Of a stretch of 38,944 nucleotides of DNA, positions 26,083-34,154 are shown one piece after another. The stretch's first letter is position 1. Each line of letters opens with the position of its first letter. Under the pieces are notes generated by a model. It made no database searches. It was not told the origin of the DNA and saw nothing but the letters and a program-made list of their open reading frames with translations. Position numbers and translations under genes: made by a program. The DNA comes from Labilibaculum sp. (GTDB taxonomy: Bacteria; Bacteroidota; Bacteroidia; Bacteroidales; Marinifilaceae): the NCBI GenBank assembly GCA_016760525.1, contig JAESUW010000122.1:1-38944 (forward strand), read 5' to 3'.

Positions 26083-27894
26083 ATGAAGAAAATACTTCTC
26101 TCTTTATTTACAGTTATTTTAATTACAACATCGGTATTTGCTGATAAAATTAAATTTACTGTCTCAGCACCCAATGTGGTGGAACTTGGCGAACAATTTC
26201 GTTTAACTTATTCCTTAAACAAGAAAGGAAAAAGCATTAAACTTCCCGCTCTTGATGGCTTTAGGGTTCTTATGGGTCCTTCTACCTCAAGTAATATGAG
26301 TACCCAAATTATAAATGGAAAGGTAACTTCTAACTCTTCCTACTCATACACTTATGTGCTTTTGGCCGAAAAGGAAGGTAAATTTAATATCAAACCCGCA
26401 ATAATTTCGGTAGGTAATGAAACTAAAACATCCAATACTCTTAGTATTGAAGTTGTAAAAGTGAATAAAAACCCGCATAATTCAGGCTCAAACCAAACTA
26501 ATAACTCTTCTTCGAATCAGAAAATCACTGAAAATAATTTATTTGTTAAAGTAAAATTAGATCGAAAGAGTGTTTACATGGGCGAGCACATTGTTGCTAC
26601 AATCAAAGTATACACAAGACTTACTATTGCCGGATTTGGCGATTCCAAATTCCCATCGTTTGATGGATTTTTAAGTCAGGAAGTACCAACTCCAGGTCAA
26701 ATTACGTTGGAAAGAGAAAATATTAATGGAACAATTTACAATACCGGAATCATCAGGAAATTAATTCTTTTTCCTCAACATACCGGAGAAATCACTATTG
26801 ATCCTTTTGAATTAGAAGTGATTATTCGTCAGGCCAAAGCAAAAAGACGAAATGGGTTTTTCGATGATTTCTTTGACAATTATCAGGATATCAGGGTTCC
26901 CAGAAGAAGTAAACCTATAAAAATAAGGGTAAAAGATTTCCCTTCAAACAAACCAGCTAATTTTGATGGTGCCGTTGGAAATTTTAAATTGACTACAACA
27001 ATCGATAAAGATTCGGTTAAAGCCAATGATGCAATTACCATGCGGGTAAAAGTAGCAGGAAACGGAAACTTAAAGCTGATTAAACCCTTGGAATTTAATT
27101 TCCCTGCGGATTTTGAAGTTTATGATCCTAAAACTTCTCAAAATTTAAAAAACTCGGAAGCTGGAATGACTGGTTCAACCACCTTCGAATACTTAATTAT
27201 TCCCCGCCATGGCGGAGAATATGAGATTCCTGCGGTCGACTTTTGTTTCTTCGATCCTAAAGCAAGAATATTTAGAACACGCTCTACCAAAAAATTTACG
27301 ATTAAAGTAGCCAAAGGTGAAGGTGATGGTTCCGGAACTATCATCAGCTCATTTTCCAAAGAGAAAGTAAAATTTCTCGGAAAAGATATCCGTTTTATTA
27401 AAACCAATGATTTTAGTCCTCAACTTAAAGGTGAAGTTTTCTTTGGAACGACAAATTTCTATTTGATATATACAATTCCTTTCTTCCTGTTTATTTTAGC
27501 ATTTGTATTCAACAGAAAGCGAATTAGAGAAAATGCGGATACTGCAAAACTAAAGAATAAACGTGCCAACCGTGTTGCTATGAAAAGATTAAAGGTAGCT
27601 TCGGGAAGCCTAAAGGCTAAACAAAAGGAGCAATTTTACAATGAAATTCTTAAAGCAATTTGGGGATACACTTCAGATAAATTGAGTTTACCCCTGGAGA
27701 ACCTGAACAAAGAAAACATTACCGAAATATTGCTTAGCAAAGGCGTTGAGCAAGAACTAAATGATGAATTCCTTAGTATTTTAGACACCTGCGAATTTGC
27801 ACAGTACTCTCCATCATCCGGATCTTCAGAAATGGATGAATTGTATCAAAAAAGTATGGATACTATTACCAAATTGGAGAAAAATATCAAATAG
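26083..27894 (+). CDS. batD: BatD, exported membrane-anchored protein
   Basis: This 603-aa protein has a signal peptide (MKKILLSLFTVILITTSVFA). Several beta-sandwich repeats of the BatD family follow: FTVSAPNVVELGEQFRLTYSL; LFVKVKLDRKSVYMGEHIVATIKVY; FKLTTTIDKDSVKANDAITMRVKVAGNGNLKLI. A single transmembrane helix at about residues 465-485 (YLIYTIPFFLFILAFVF) is followed by a basic cytoplasmic domain with helical character. The first half is periplasmic. The repeated 'S/D-V-x-x-N-D' strands resemble adhesin-like or oxygen-tolerance BatD domains. Length is typical. It belongs with batA-C upstream (110 bp gap) and batE downstream. Confidence 0.93.
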   Translation: MKKILLSLFTVILITTSVFADKIKFTVSAPNVVELGEQFRLTYSLNKKGKSIKLPALDGFRVLMGPSTSSNMSTQIINGKVTSNSSYSYTYVLLAEKEGKFNIKPAIISVGNETKTSNTLSIEVVKVNKNPHNSGSNQTNNSSSNQKITENNLFVKVKLDRKSVYMGEHIVATIKVYTRLTIAGFGDSKFPSFDGFLSQEVPTPGQITLERENINGTIYNTGIIRKLILFPQHTGEITIDPFELEVIIRQAKAKRRNGFFDDFFDNYQDIRVPRRSKPIKIRVKDFPSNKPANFDGAVGNFKLTTTIDKDSVKANDAITMRVKVAGNGNLKLIKPLEFNFPADFEVYDPKTSQNLKNSEAGMTGSTTFEYLIIPRHGGEYEIPAVDFCFFDPKARIFRTRSTKKFTIKVAKGEGDGSGTIISSFSKEKVKFLGKDIRFIKTNDFSPQLKGEVFFGTTNFYLIYTIPFFLFILAFVFNRKRIRENADTAKLKNKRANRVAMKRLKVASGSLKAKQKEQFYNEILKAIWGYTSDKLSLPLENLNKENITEILLSKGVEQELNDEFLSILDTCEFAQYSPSSGSSEMDELYQKSMDTITKLEKNIK

Positions 27895-27923
27895 ATTAGT
27901 GGTTGTATAATATCGAATTAAAC

Positions 27924-27990
27924 ATGAAACGAGCATGATTATTTAATCATGGTAAGTTCCATCTGACAACTGCATGAAAATTATAAACTG
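27924..27990 (+). repeat. Leader repeat, copy upstream of batE
   Basis: A 67-base unit starts with ATGAAACGAG and ends at the batE start codon, itself ATGAAA. Inside are a perfect 7-bp hairpin (CATGATT-ATTT-AATCATG) and a 37-base stretch (27952-27988, beginning GTAAGTTCCATCTGACAACT). That stretch is identical to 34029-34065 upstream of the U32 gene. A 15-base block, GAGCATGATTATTTA, is also shared. The unit opens with a mini-ORF reading MKRA then stop. Confidence 0.85.
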
Positions 27991-28740
27991 ATGAAAAAAG
28001 CATTACAATTTATACTTGCCATATTTCTAAGTACTCAGGCTTGGGCTCAAATCAACCCAATTTCGGAGGCCAACGAAATGTATAAAAAAGGAGAATACGA
28101 GAAATCAATTCAAGCATACGAGTTTGTATTAGATACACATCTGGAAGCTCCTGAAATTTATTTTAATCTGGGAAATGCCTACTATAAAACAGGCGAAATA
28201 TCGTCGGCAATCTTAAATTTCGAACGAGCCTTACTACTCTCTCCTGATGATAAGGATATTCATTACAATTTAGACTTAGCCCGTAAACACGTTTTAGACA
28301 AGTTTGAAGTTTTACCGGAACTATTTATAAAAAGATGGTTTTCTGGAATTAGAAATAGTTTTTCTGCTGATTGGTGGTCTTATTTTTCAATTCTATTCTT
28401 CTTTTCAGCACTCGTTTTTGCAAGTTTTTACTTGTACAGTAATAAAAGTGGATTGAAAAAAATTGGGTTCTTTTTATCCTTTTTTGCTATTGCAATTTCA
28501 ATAATGACTTATTCTTTTGCTTCGAAAAAAACAGATGAAATCAATATTCGGGTGCATGCCATTATTGTTAGCCCAAGTGTAACCATAAAAGGCTCTCCGG
28601 ATAAAAGTGGTACCGAATTGTTTTTATTGCACGAAGGAACAAAAGTTAAGGTATTAGGTGAACTGCAGGATTGGAGAAATATTCAGCTAAGTGATGGAAA
28701 CGAAGGTTGGCTGAAAAAGGAAGATATTGAGATGATATAA
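27991..28740 (+). CDS. batE: BatE, TPR/SH3 membrane protein
   Basis: This 249-aa protein has a signal peptide (MKKALQFILAIFLSTQAWAQ). It then has TPR units (ANEMYKKGEYEKSIQAYEFVL; IYFNLGNAYYKTGEISSAILNFERAL), and two transmembrane helices at about residues 125-148 and 154-175 (WWSYFSILFFFSALVFASF; IGFFLSFFAIAISIMTYSF). The C-terminus is an SH3-like domain (VSPSVTIKGSPDKSGTELFLLHEGTKVKVLGE...EGWLKKEDIEMI), matching BatE. SH3 domains of this type bind proteins or peptidoglycan; the ligand here is unknown. It closes the moxR-bat set. Its start codon lies directly at the end of the leader repeat (27924-27990). Confidence 0.9.
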   Translation: MKKALQFILAIFLSTQAWAQINPISEANEMYKKGEYEKSIQAYEFVLDTHLEAPEIYFNLGNAYYKTGEISSAILNFERALLLSPDDKDIHYNLDLARKHVLDKFEVLPELFIKRWFSGIRNSFSADWWSYFSILFFFSALVFASFYLYSNKSGLKKIGFFLSFFAIAISIMTYSFASKKTDEINIRVHAIIVSPSVTIKGSPDKSGTELFLLHEGTKVKVLGELQDWRNIQLSDGNEGWLKKEDIEMI

Positions 28741-28788
28741 AACAATCCTTTTTTTCTATACTACAAACACACGAATTACACGAGCAAA

Positions 28789-29667
28789 ATGAAATACAGC
28801 ATACAAAACAATTTATTTCAAATCGAAGTAAAAGAAAAAGGAGCCGAACTTTGCAGCATCAAATCCTTATCAACAAATCAGGAATTTATGTGGCAGGCAA
28901 ATCCTGAAATATGGGGAAGCCACGCACCCAACCTGTTTCCTGTTATTGGTTGTTTAAAAAACGATGGTTTTATTCATGATGATGTTGAATATCCTATGAC
29001 CAAACATGGCTTTATTCGCAATAATGAAGATATTAAATTACACAGCAAATCTGAAAATGAGCTTTGTTTCGTGTTAAAATCAAACGAAAACACACGCAAA
29101 CTCTACCCTTTCGAATTTGAATTCTATATTCACTACATCCTGAAAGGAAATACGCTGCATGTAAAACACGATGTTATTAATACAGATCAAAACAAGCTAT
29201 ACTTTTGTCTGGGTGGGCATCCTGCCTTTACTTGTCCTTTAAAAGATGATGAGAACTACACCGATTATTATCTTAAATTTGAGCAAAAAGAAACCGCTAA
29301 TACATGGCTGATTGTTGACAACGGGCTAATTGGAGAAAAAGGAGAATTGATTTTAGATGAAAGTGATCGAATTGAACTTACTCCTGATCTTTTCGCAAAA
29401 GATGCACTAATTTTCAAGAATTTAAAATCATCCTTTGTAGAACTGAAGAATAAGAATTCAAATTTCTCATTGAAAGTTAGTTTTAAGGATTTTCCATATC
29501 TAGGTTTATGGGCAAAACCAAATGCACCCTATGTTTGTATAGAGCCTTGGATTGGTATTGCCGACAGTTATGACTCAAACCGGGAATTATCAGAAAAAGA
29601 AATTATTCAATCTCTCGATCCGGAAAAAACATTTTGTGCAACTTACACAATAAAAATCACCGAATAA
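28789..29667 (+). CDS. Aldose 1-epimerase family protein (LacX-like)
   Basis: A 292-aa member of the galactose-mutarotase-like superfamily, which interconverts alpha and beta sugar anomers or handles sugar phosphates. Family segments visible are GAELCSIKSLSTNQEFMW, WGSHAPNLFPVIGCL, MTKHGFIRN, FCLGGHPAFTCPL (with the catalytic-type His) and a late YVCIEPWIGIADS. The E near the C-terminus may be the catalytic base. Sequence style is closer to LacX and YeaD-type relatives than to GalM, so the substrate is uncertain. It is cytoplasmic with no signal peptide. The gene is 48 bp after batE and is followed by an intergenic repeat that probably also terminates it. Confidence 0.85.
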   Translation: MKYSIQNNLFQIEVKEKGAELCSIKSLSTNQEFMWQANPEIWGSHAPNLFPVIGCLKNDGFIHDDVEYPMTKHGFIRNNEDIKLHSKSENELCFVLKSNENTRKLYPFEFEFYIHYILKGNTLHVKHDVINTDQNKLYFCLGGHPAFTCPLKDDENYTDYYLKFEQKETANTWLIVDNGLIGEKGELILDESDRIELTPDLFAKDALIFKNLKSSFVELKNKNSNFSLKVSFKDFPYLGLWAKPNAPYVCIEPWIGIADSYDSNRELSEKEIIQSLDPEKTFCATYTIKITE

Positions 29668-29670
29668 CAC

Positions 29671-29827
29671 AAAAGAACCTGTCTAAAAAGGAAGTTTTCA
29701 ATATTTAAATGTCATGTTGATCCCAATAACAATCGGGACAAAATATCTCATATTTAATAATGCCGATTCTTCGGCTTCGCTCAGAATGACAATTATCCAG
29801 TCTATTTTGACAGGCTCTTTTTTTTGT
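29671..29827 (+). repeat. Inverted-repeat-bounded intergenic element
   Basis: Near-perfect terminal inverted repeats, AAAAGAACCTGTCTAAAA at the left and TTTTGACAGGCTCTTTT at the right, enclose about 120 bases. Nested inside is a second pair, TGTCATGTTGA / TCAGAATGACA. The segment GATTCTTCGGCTTCGCTCAG resembles a word I recall as repeated across many bacterial genomes. The right end runs into eight or more T, so it could also serve as the terminator of the epimerase gene. No ORF is present. It looks like a MITE-like or REP-like repeat. Confidence 0.65.
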
Positions 29828-29995
29828 CTTCATCAAAATTAAAGACTTCCCTGTCTCCTTTTTCGGTTTTATTACTTATTTCTTCGCTCAAAAAACTAAA
29901 TTTGTAGTAAACTTCTTTACTAATTTGCATAACCACAATAGAACCAGCAAGTTAATTTACACAAGGAGCACAACTATTTAATCAATTTTTCGCGA
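29828..29995. promoter_or_regulatory. Upstream region of the transsulfuration pair with -7 element
   Basis: TAAATTTG at 29897-29904 fits the Bacteroidota -7 consensus, though a matching -33 element is unclear. A TAATTTG word occurs about 25 bases downstream. No ORF is seen between the repeat and the ATG at 29996. Confidence 0.4.
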
Positions 29996-31141
29996 ATGCA
30001 TATTGAAACTCTTCTTGCCCATTTGGCTGAGGAAGGTGGCGTACACGATCCATACGGAGCGTCGCACCTACCCATTTATCAAACAGCTACCTTTGACCTA
30101 AAAAAACAATCGGGATCGAAAATATACGACTATACCCGTTCAGATAATCCAACCAGAGATGCTTTGGAAACGGTTTTTGCAAAAGCTGAAAATGGAGCAA
30201 CTTGTTCATGCACACATACCGGGATAGGCGCAATTGCTCTGCTTTTTGAAACAACATTACGAGCAAATAGTAAAATTCTGGTCGAAAAGGATTGTTATGG
30301 CGGCACTTACCGACTTTTACAAGTTTACAAAGACAAATACAATGTAGAAGTTTTCTTTGCTGATTTTACGGATCTTTTAAAAATTCAAAACTTATTAGAA
30401 ACAGAAAACTTTGATTTGGTTCTTTGTGAATCTCCCACCAATCCGGGAATGAAAATTATTGATTTAAGAGAATTAGCAAAGCTAGCCAAAAGCAACGGAA
30501 GCAAGTTTGCGGTGGATAACAGCCTCGCCACATTTGCTTCTCAAAAACCACTCGATTTAGGAGCTGATTTTTCTGTTTTCAGTGCAACAAAGTACATTTC
30601 AGGACATGGAAGTACTGTAGCGGGTGCATTGGTATCAAAATCGGAAGAAGATGGTGAAAAGGTGGCCTACTTTGCCAATGCGGAAGGTCGATCGCAAAAT
30701 CCTTTTGATGTTTTTCTCATCTCACTGGGAGTCCCTACTCTGCCCTTGCGACTAAAGCATCACGAGCAGAGTGCGATTCAGGTTGCTGCATATTTGGAGA
30801 AACACTCAAAAGTAAAAAAGCTTGTTTACCCTGGCTCCAAAAATCATCCGCAACACGAGCTGGCTAAATCTCAAATGAAAATTTTCCCAGGCGTGCTAAC
30901 CGTTCATCTTCAAGATGTAAAAACTGCCGAGAAATTGGTGGCCTCAACTCGTTGGTTTGGAGAAAAAGCCTCGTTCGGAACCGCTGATTCCCGAATTGAA
31001 ATTCCAGCTAAAATTAGTCATGCATCTTTTTCTGAAGAGGATTTATTGGCGATTGGTATCTTCCCATCAACCGTTCGATTGTCCATTGGCTTGGAACACA
31101 TCGATGATCTTCTTGAAGATTTAGAAAATGCACTTAAATAA
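29996..31141 (+). CDS. Cys/Met metabolism PLP-dependent enzyme (cystathionine synthase/lyase type)
   Basis: This 381-aa enzyme belongs to the transsulfuration family (MetB/MetC/MGL type). The PLP Schiff-base lysine is Lys199 in FSATKYISGHGS. Other family marks are YDYTRSDNPTRDALE, GIGAIALLFETTL, CYGGTYRLLQVY, LCESPTNPGMKI, FAVDNSLATFASQKP and the C-terminal STVRLSIGLEHIDDLLEDLE. Sequence alone does not distinguish cystathionine gamma-synthase, beta-lyase and gamma-lyase. The adjacent downstream gene is a second, divergent family member, so one may make and the other cleave cystathionine. The start ATG at 29996 gives MHIETLLAHL, typical of the family. Confidence 0.9.
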   Translation: MHIETLLAHLAEEGGVHDPYGASHLPIYQTATFDLKKQSGSKIYDYTRSDNPTRDALETVFAKAENGATCSCTHTGIGAIALLFETTLRANSKILVEKDCYGGTYRLLQVYKDKYNVEVFFADFTDLLKIQNLLETENFDLVLCESPTNPGMKIIDLRELAKLAKSNGSKFAVDNSLATFASQKPLDLGADFSVFSATKYISGHGSTVAGALVSKSEEDGEKVAYFANAEGRSQNPFDVFLISLGVPTLPLRLKHHEQSAIQVAAYLEKHSKVKKLVYPGSKNHPQHELAKSQMKIFPGVLTVHLQDVKTAEKLVASTRWFGEKASFGTADSRIEIPAKISHASFSEEDLLAIGIFPSTVRLSIGLEHIDDLLEDLENALK

Positions 31142-31157
31142 TTCAACAGCAAAAAAC

Positions 31158-32663
31158 ATGACAGAAAACCCGTACCGAAATATAGCTTGCGGAAAATCCA
31201 TTCCACCCAACAATGTTCACGCCATTTCTGTTAGTCTTCCAACTATTCAGGATGTATATTCCTATGAAGAAAATAAGAATAACTGGCGGAATTGTATGGA
31301 AACAGGTTATCCACGCTTTTTTTGTCATCCATACGAGACTATGCTTATTGATCATTTTAAAACCCATTTCTCAATTAGCAAAGAAAAATCACTACTTCTA
31401 TTTCCTTCAAAATCTTCTTGCCAACTCGTAATTAACTTTTTTGATCTTGATTTAGAAAAATATGAGCTAAACGGAATTTTTGCACTAGTTGTTGATTCAA
31501 AAAATAAAATCTATAAAAAGATCTGTGACTTTATTCAACACACTGGATACAAAGTCTTTTCCAGACAACTAGAAGATCTCCTACTTAATTTAAAGCTCGT
31601 AAACAATCCACAAAAAGAAGAATTGTTTTCTGATCAGCCGGAAGAGCATGTAAAAAAAGAACTTCAAAAACAATTCCAACTTAAGGACAATAAGAACATT
31701 GAGCTGTTTTCGAGTGGAATGAATGCCATATACTCTATTTTTGAAGGCATAAATAAGATTCAGAAAGAAAAAAATGCAACTATTCTGATTCAGTACGGTT
31801 GGCTGTACTCCGACACCATAAATATTCTAAAAAAATACAGCGAATCTTATTTTGAAATAATATCTGTTTACGATGAAAAAGAATTACTATCGATAATAGA
31901 AGCTAACAAAGGAAGAATCGCAGCTGTATTTACTGAAATTCCCACAAATCCGTTTCTACACACGCCCAACTTAGCATTTCTTTATTCCCGTTTAAGTGAA
32001 CTTGATATCCCATTAATTGTTGATGGCACCATTGGTACATGCGTGAATATGAATTATCTGCCTTACTGTGATTTTGCCGTGGAGAGTCTTACTAAATTTG
32101 CATCGGGAATGGCTGATGTGATGGCTGGCTGTGTTGTTACTAATCCCGACTCCAACTGGATAAAGAACAACTCTATTAATTTAAAACCTTATCAGCAAAA
32201 ATTGTACGTGAAAGATTTGGAAAGAATTGCATTCCAAATTTCAGGAATGGAATCAAGAGTTCAATCCATTCGAAAAAATGCATACGAATTAGCTCAATTT
32301 TTCGAGAATCATCCTGCTGTAAAGACAGTAAATTGGTCGCACAATGAAAAAAACAAGGCTAATTATTCGATAATTGAGAAGGAGGAAAATAATTATTCAG
32401 GCTTAATTTCAATTGAGTTTGATGGTTCAATCGAAAAATTCTATAATGCTCTTGAACTTCCTAAAGGGCCAAGTCTGGGTACTGAATTTACTCTTGTGAT
32501 GCCCTATTTTTATTTAGCCCATTACGAGCTTGTTAAATCTGAAGAAGGACGAAAAATTTTAAGCGAGAAAAATATCAATTGGGAGTTGATTCGCATATCG
32601 GTGGGTACCGAGCCCATTAAAGAACTAATCAATATTTTCGAAAAAGCTTTGGATAAAAGTTAA
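31158..32663 (+). CDS. STR2-like cystathionine gamma-synthase, divergent PLP enzyme
   Basis: A 501-aa PLP-dependent transsulfuration protein, about 120 residues longer than its neighbour. Its N-terminal IACGKSIPPNNVHAISVSLPT and ETGYPRFFCHPY blocks resemble fungal STR2-type cystathionine gamma-synthase rather than bacterial MetB. The PLP lysine is about Lys313 (numbering from 31158) in ESLTKFASGMADVMAGCV; the PTNPFLHTPNL and VDGTIGTCVNMNYLPYCDFAV segments match the fold. I take the ATG at 31158, 16 bases after the upstream stop; the earlier ATG at 31128 would overlap the upstream gene by 14 bases and is also possible. The probable reaction is O-acylhomoserine plus cysteine giving cystathionine, by inference. 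Confidence 0.82.
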   Translation: MTENPYRNIACGKSIPPNNVHAISVSLPTIQDVYSYEENKNNWRNCMETGYPRFFCHPYETMLIDHFKTHFSISKEKSLLLFPSKSSCQLVINFFDLDLEKYELNGIFALVVDSKNKIYKKICDFIQHTGYKVFSRQLEDLLLNLKLVNNPQKEELFSDQPEEHVKKELQKQFQLKDNKNIELFSSGMNAIYSIFEGINKIQKEKNATILIQYGWLYSDTINILKKYSESYFEIISVYDEKELLSIIEANKGRIAAVFTEIPTNPFLHTPNLAFLYSRLSELDIPLIVDGTIGTCVNMNYLPYCDFAVESLTKFASGMADVMAGCVVTNPDSNWIKNNSINLKPYQQKLYVKDLERIAFQISGMESRVQSIRKNAYELAQFFENHPAVKTVNWSHNEKNKANYSIIEKEENNYSGLISIEFDGSIEKFYNALELPKGPSLGTEFTLVMPYFYLAHYELVKSEEGRKILSEKNINWELIRISVGTEPIKELINIFEKALDKS

Positions 32664-32701
32664 AAAGCTCCGAATATCATTCGAAGCTTTTCAATTTGTA
32701 T

Positions 32702-33787
32702 TTATTTTAGACTTGGATAATCTGTGTATCCAAGTTCGTTACCTCCATAAAAGGTTTCCTGATTAGCTGCATTCAGCTCGGCTGCTTGTTCAAAACGTTT
32801 TTCCAAATCAGGATTGGCCAAATAAGGCACACCAAAAGATACCAGTTCTGCTTTTTTCGAAGCAATTGCCTCATGGCCGGTTTCTCTGGTAAACCCTCCA
32901 TTCACCATTCGCACTCCTTTGTATTGCTTACCGTAATAGTCACCAACATCTTTAATCATCTGTGGTAGTTCATCAATCGGCACTAAAGGTTCAATCAAAT
33001 GCAAATAAGAAAGATCATAAGCATTCAATTTATCAATTACATAATTAAAGATCGACGTCGGATTAGAATCTCCCATATCATTAAACAAACCACTAGGTGA
33101 CAATCGAATACCTACCTCCGATGCATCCCAAATTTGAAGTACAGCCTCTAAAACTTCAAACAAAAAACGAGCACGATTCTCCACCGATCCACCATATTTA
33201 TCGGTTCGAAGATTTGTTTTATCTACCAAAAACTGATCAATTAAATACCCATTGGCCGCATGAATTTCAATACCATCAAAACCAGCGTCTTTGGCATTTT
33301 TTGCTGCATTTTTATAATCCTCTACAATAGATTCGACCTCCTCTGTCTCCAATGCTCTCGGACTTACAAAATCTTTCAAACCTTCGTAAGTAAATGCTTG
33401 CCCTGCAGGTCGAACTGCCGAAGGCGAAACAGGCAAAGCTCCATTGTGAAAATCCGGATGTGAAATTCGTCCCACATGCCAAAGCTGAATGAATATCTTT
33501 CCCTTTTTAGCATGAACAGCCTCTGTAACTTGTTTCCACCCTTCCACCTGTTCTTTGCTGTAAATTCCCGGAGTTGCCGGATAGCCCATTCCCTGAGATG
33601 AAATTTGACTTGCCTCAGTAATAATCAATCCCGCTCCTGCCCTTTGTTTATAATATTCAGTCATTAATTTGGTAGGAATATTTCCTTCTCCAGCTCTGTT
33701 TCTGGTCATTGGAGCCATTACCATTCTATTCTCCAGTTCGATTTTACCAATCGTAAATGGAGTTAATAATGTATTTTTATTCATCAT
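32702..33787 (-). CDS. Old Yellow Enzyme family alkene reductase (NADH:flavin oxidoreductase)
   Basis: This 361-aa FMN-dependent oxidoreductase fits the NemA/OYE family: NAD(P)H-dependent reduction of activated C=C bonds, nitro compounds or N-ethylmaleimide. Family segments are ENRMVMAPMTRNRAGEGN (flavin contact), QLWHVGRISHPDF, FDGIEIHAANGYLIDQFLVDKTNLRTDKYGGSVENRARF, VGIRLSPSG and VSFGVPYLANPDLEKRF. Two adjacent ATG codons (33787, 33784) are both possible starts. It is a single-gene unit with stop-to-stop convergence toward the PLP gene (39 bp). The gene stands apart functionally from its neighbours; a detoxification role is typical but not shown. Confidence 0.93.
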   Translation of the reverse strand: MMNKNTLLTPFTIGKIELENRMVMAPMTRNRAGEGNIPTKLMTEYYKQRAGAGLIITEASQISSQGMGYPATPGIYSKEQVEGWKQVTEAVHAKKGKIFIQLWHVGRISHPDFHNGALPVSPSAVRPAGQAFTYEGLKDFVSPRALETEEVESIVEDYKNAAKNAKDAGFDGIEIHAANGYLIDQFLVDKTNLRTDKYGGSVENRARFLFEVLEAVLQIWDASEVGIRLSPSGLFNDMGDSNPTSIFNYVIDKLNAYDLSYLHLIEPLVPIDELPQMIKDVGDYYGKQYKGVRMVNGGFTRETGHEAIASKKAELVSFGVPYLANPDLEKRFEQAAELNAANQETFYGGNELGYTDYPSLK

Positions 33788-33966
33788 TTTTTCGTTATTT
33801 TTATTCAGTCAAGATATAAATAAGATTTCAATTTCTAAAAAAAGAAATTTTAGAGAAAAGCATAAATTGATTTATAGCATATGATTCAGTCAAATTCAAA
33901 AACAATAGTATTGAATTTCTATTGATCTCAACATTGCTTCGTATCTTCGTAGAAAATTTGAAAAGA
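33788..33966. other. AT-rich gap between the OYE gene and the U32 leader repeats
   Basis: This divergent intergenic segment carries promoters for both sides in principle. The only candidate I see is TATCTTCG at 33942-33949 on the plus strand, one mismatch from TAnnTTTG, with no clean -33 element. No ORF is supported. Confidence 0.4.
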
Positions 33967-34154
33967 ATGAAACGTCCATGATTAAATAATTTTTAACTCA
34001 TATCATGAGCATGATTATTTAGATCAAAGTAAGTTCCATCTGACAACTGCATGAAAATTATAAACAGATGAAACGAGCCATAAGAAAAAGTTCTCACATA
34101 CGAGAATAACTATTTGGCGAGTTCCATGTGACATCTTTGAACAATTTTAGACAC
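33967..34154 (+). repeat. Leader repeat array upstream of the U32 gene
   Basis: Three ATGAAAC words, at 33967, 34068 and the true U32 start at 34155, mark two successive units. The first unit contains GAGCATGATTATTTA (34007-34021) and the 37-base block 34029-34065, both identical to the element before batE. A degenerate second copy (AGTTCCATGTGACATC...) at about 34117-34154 ends at the U32 start codon. The ATGs open tiny ORFs reading MKRP and MKRAIRKSSHIRE, each followed by a stop. Confidence 0.8.
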
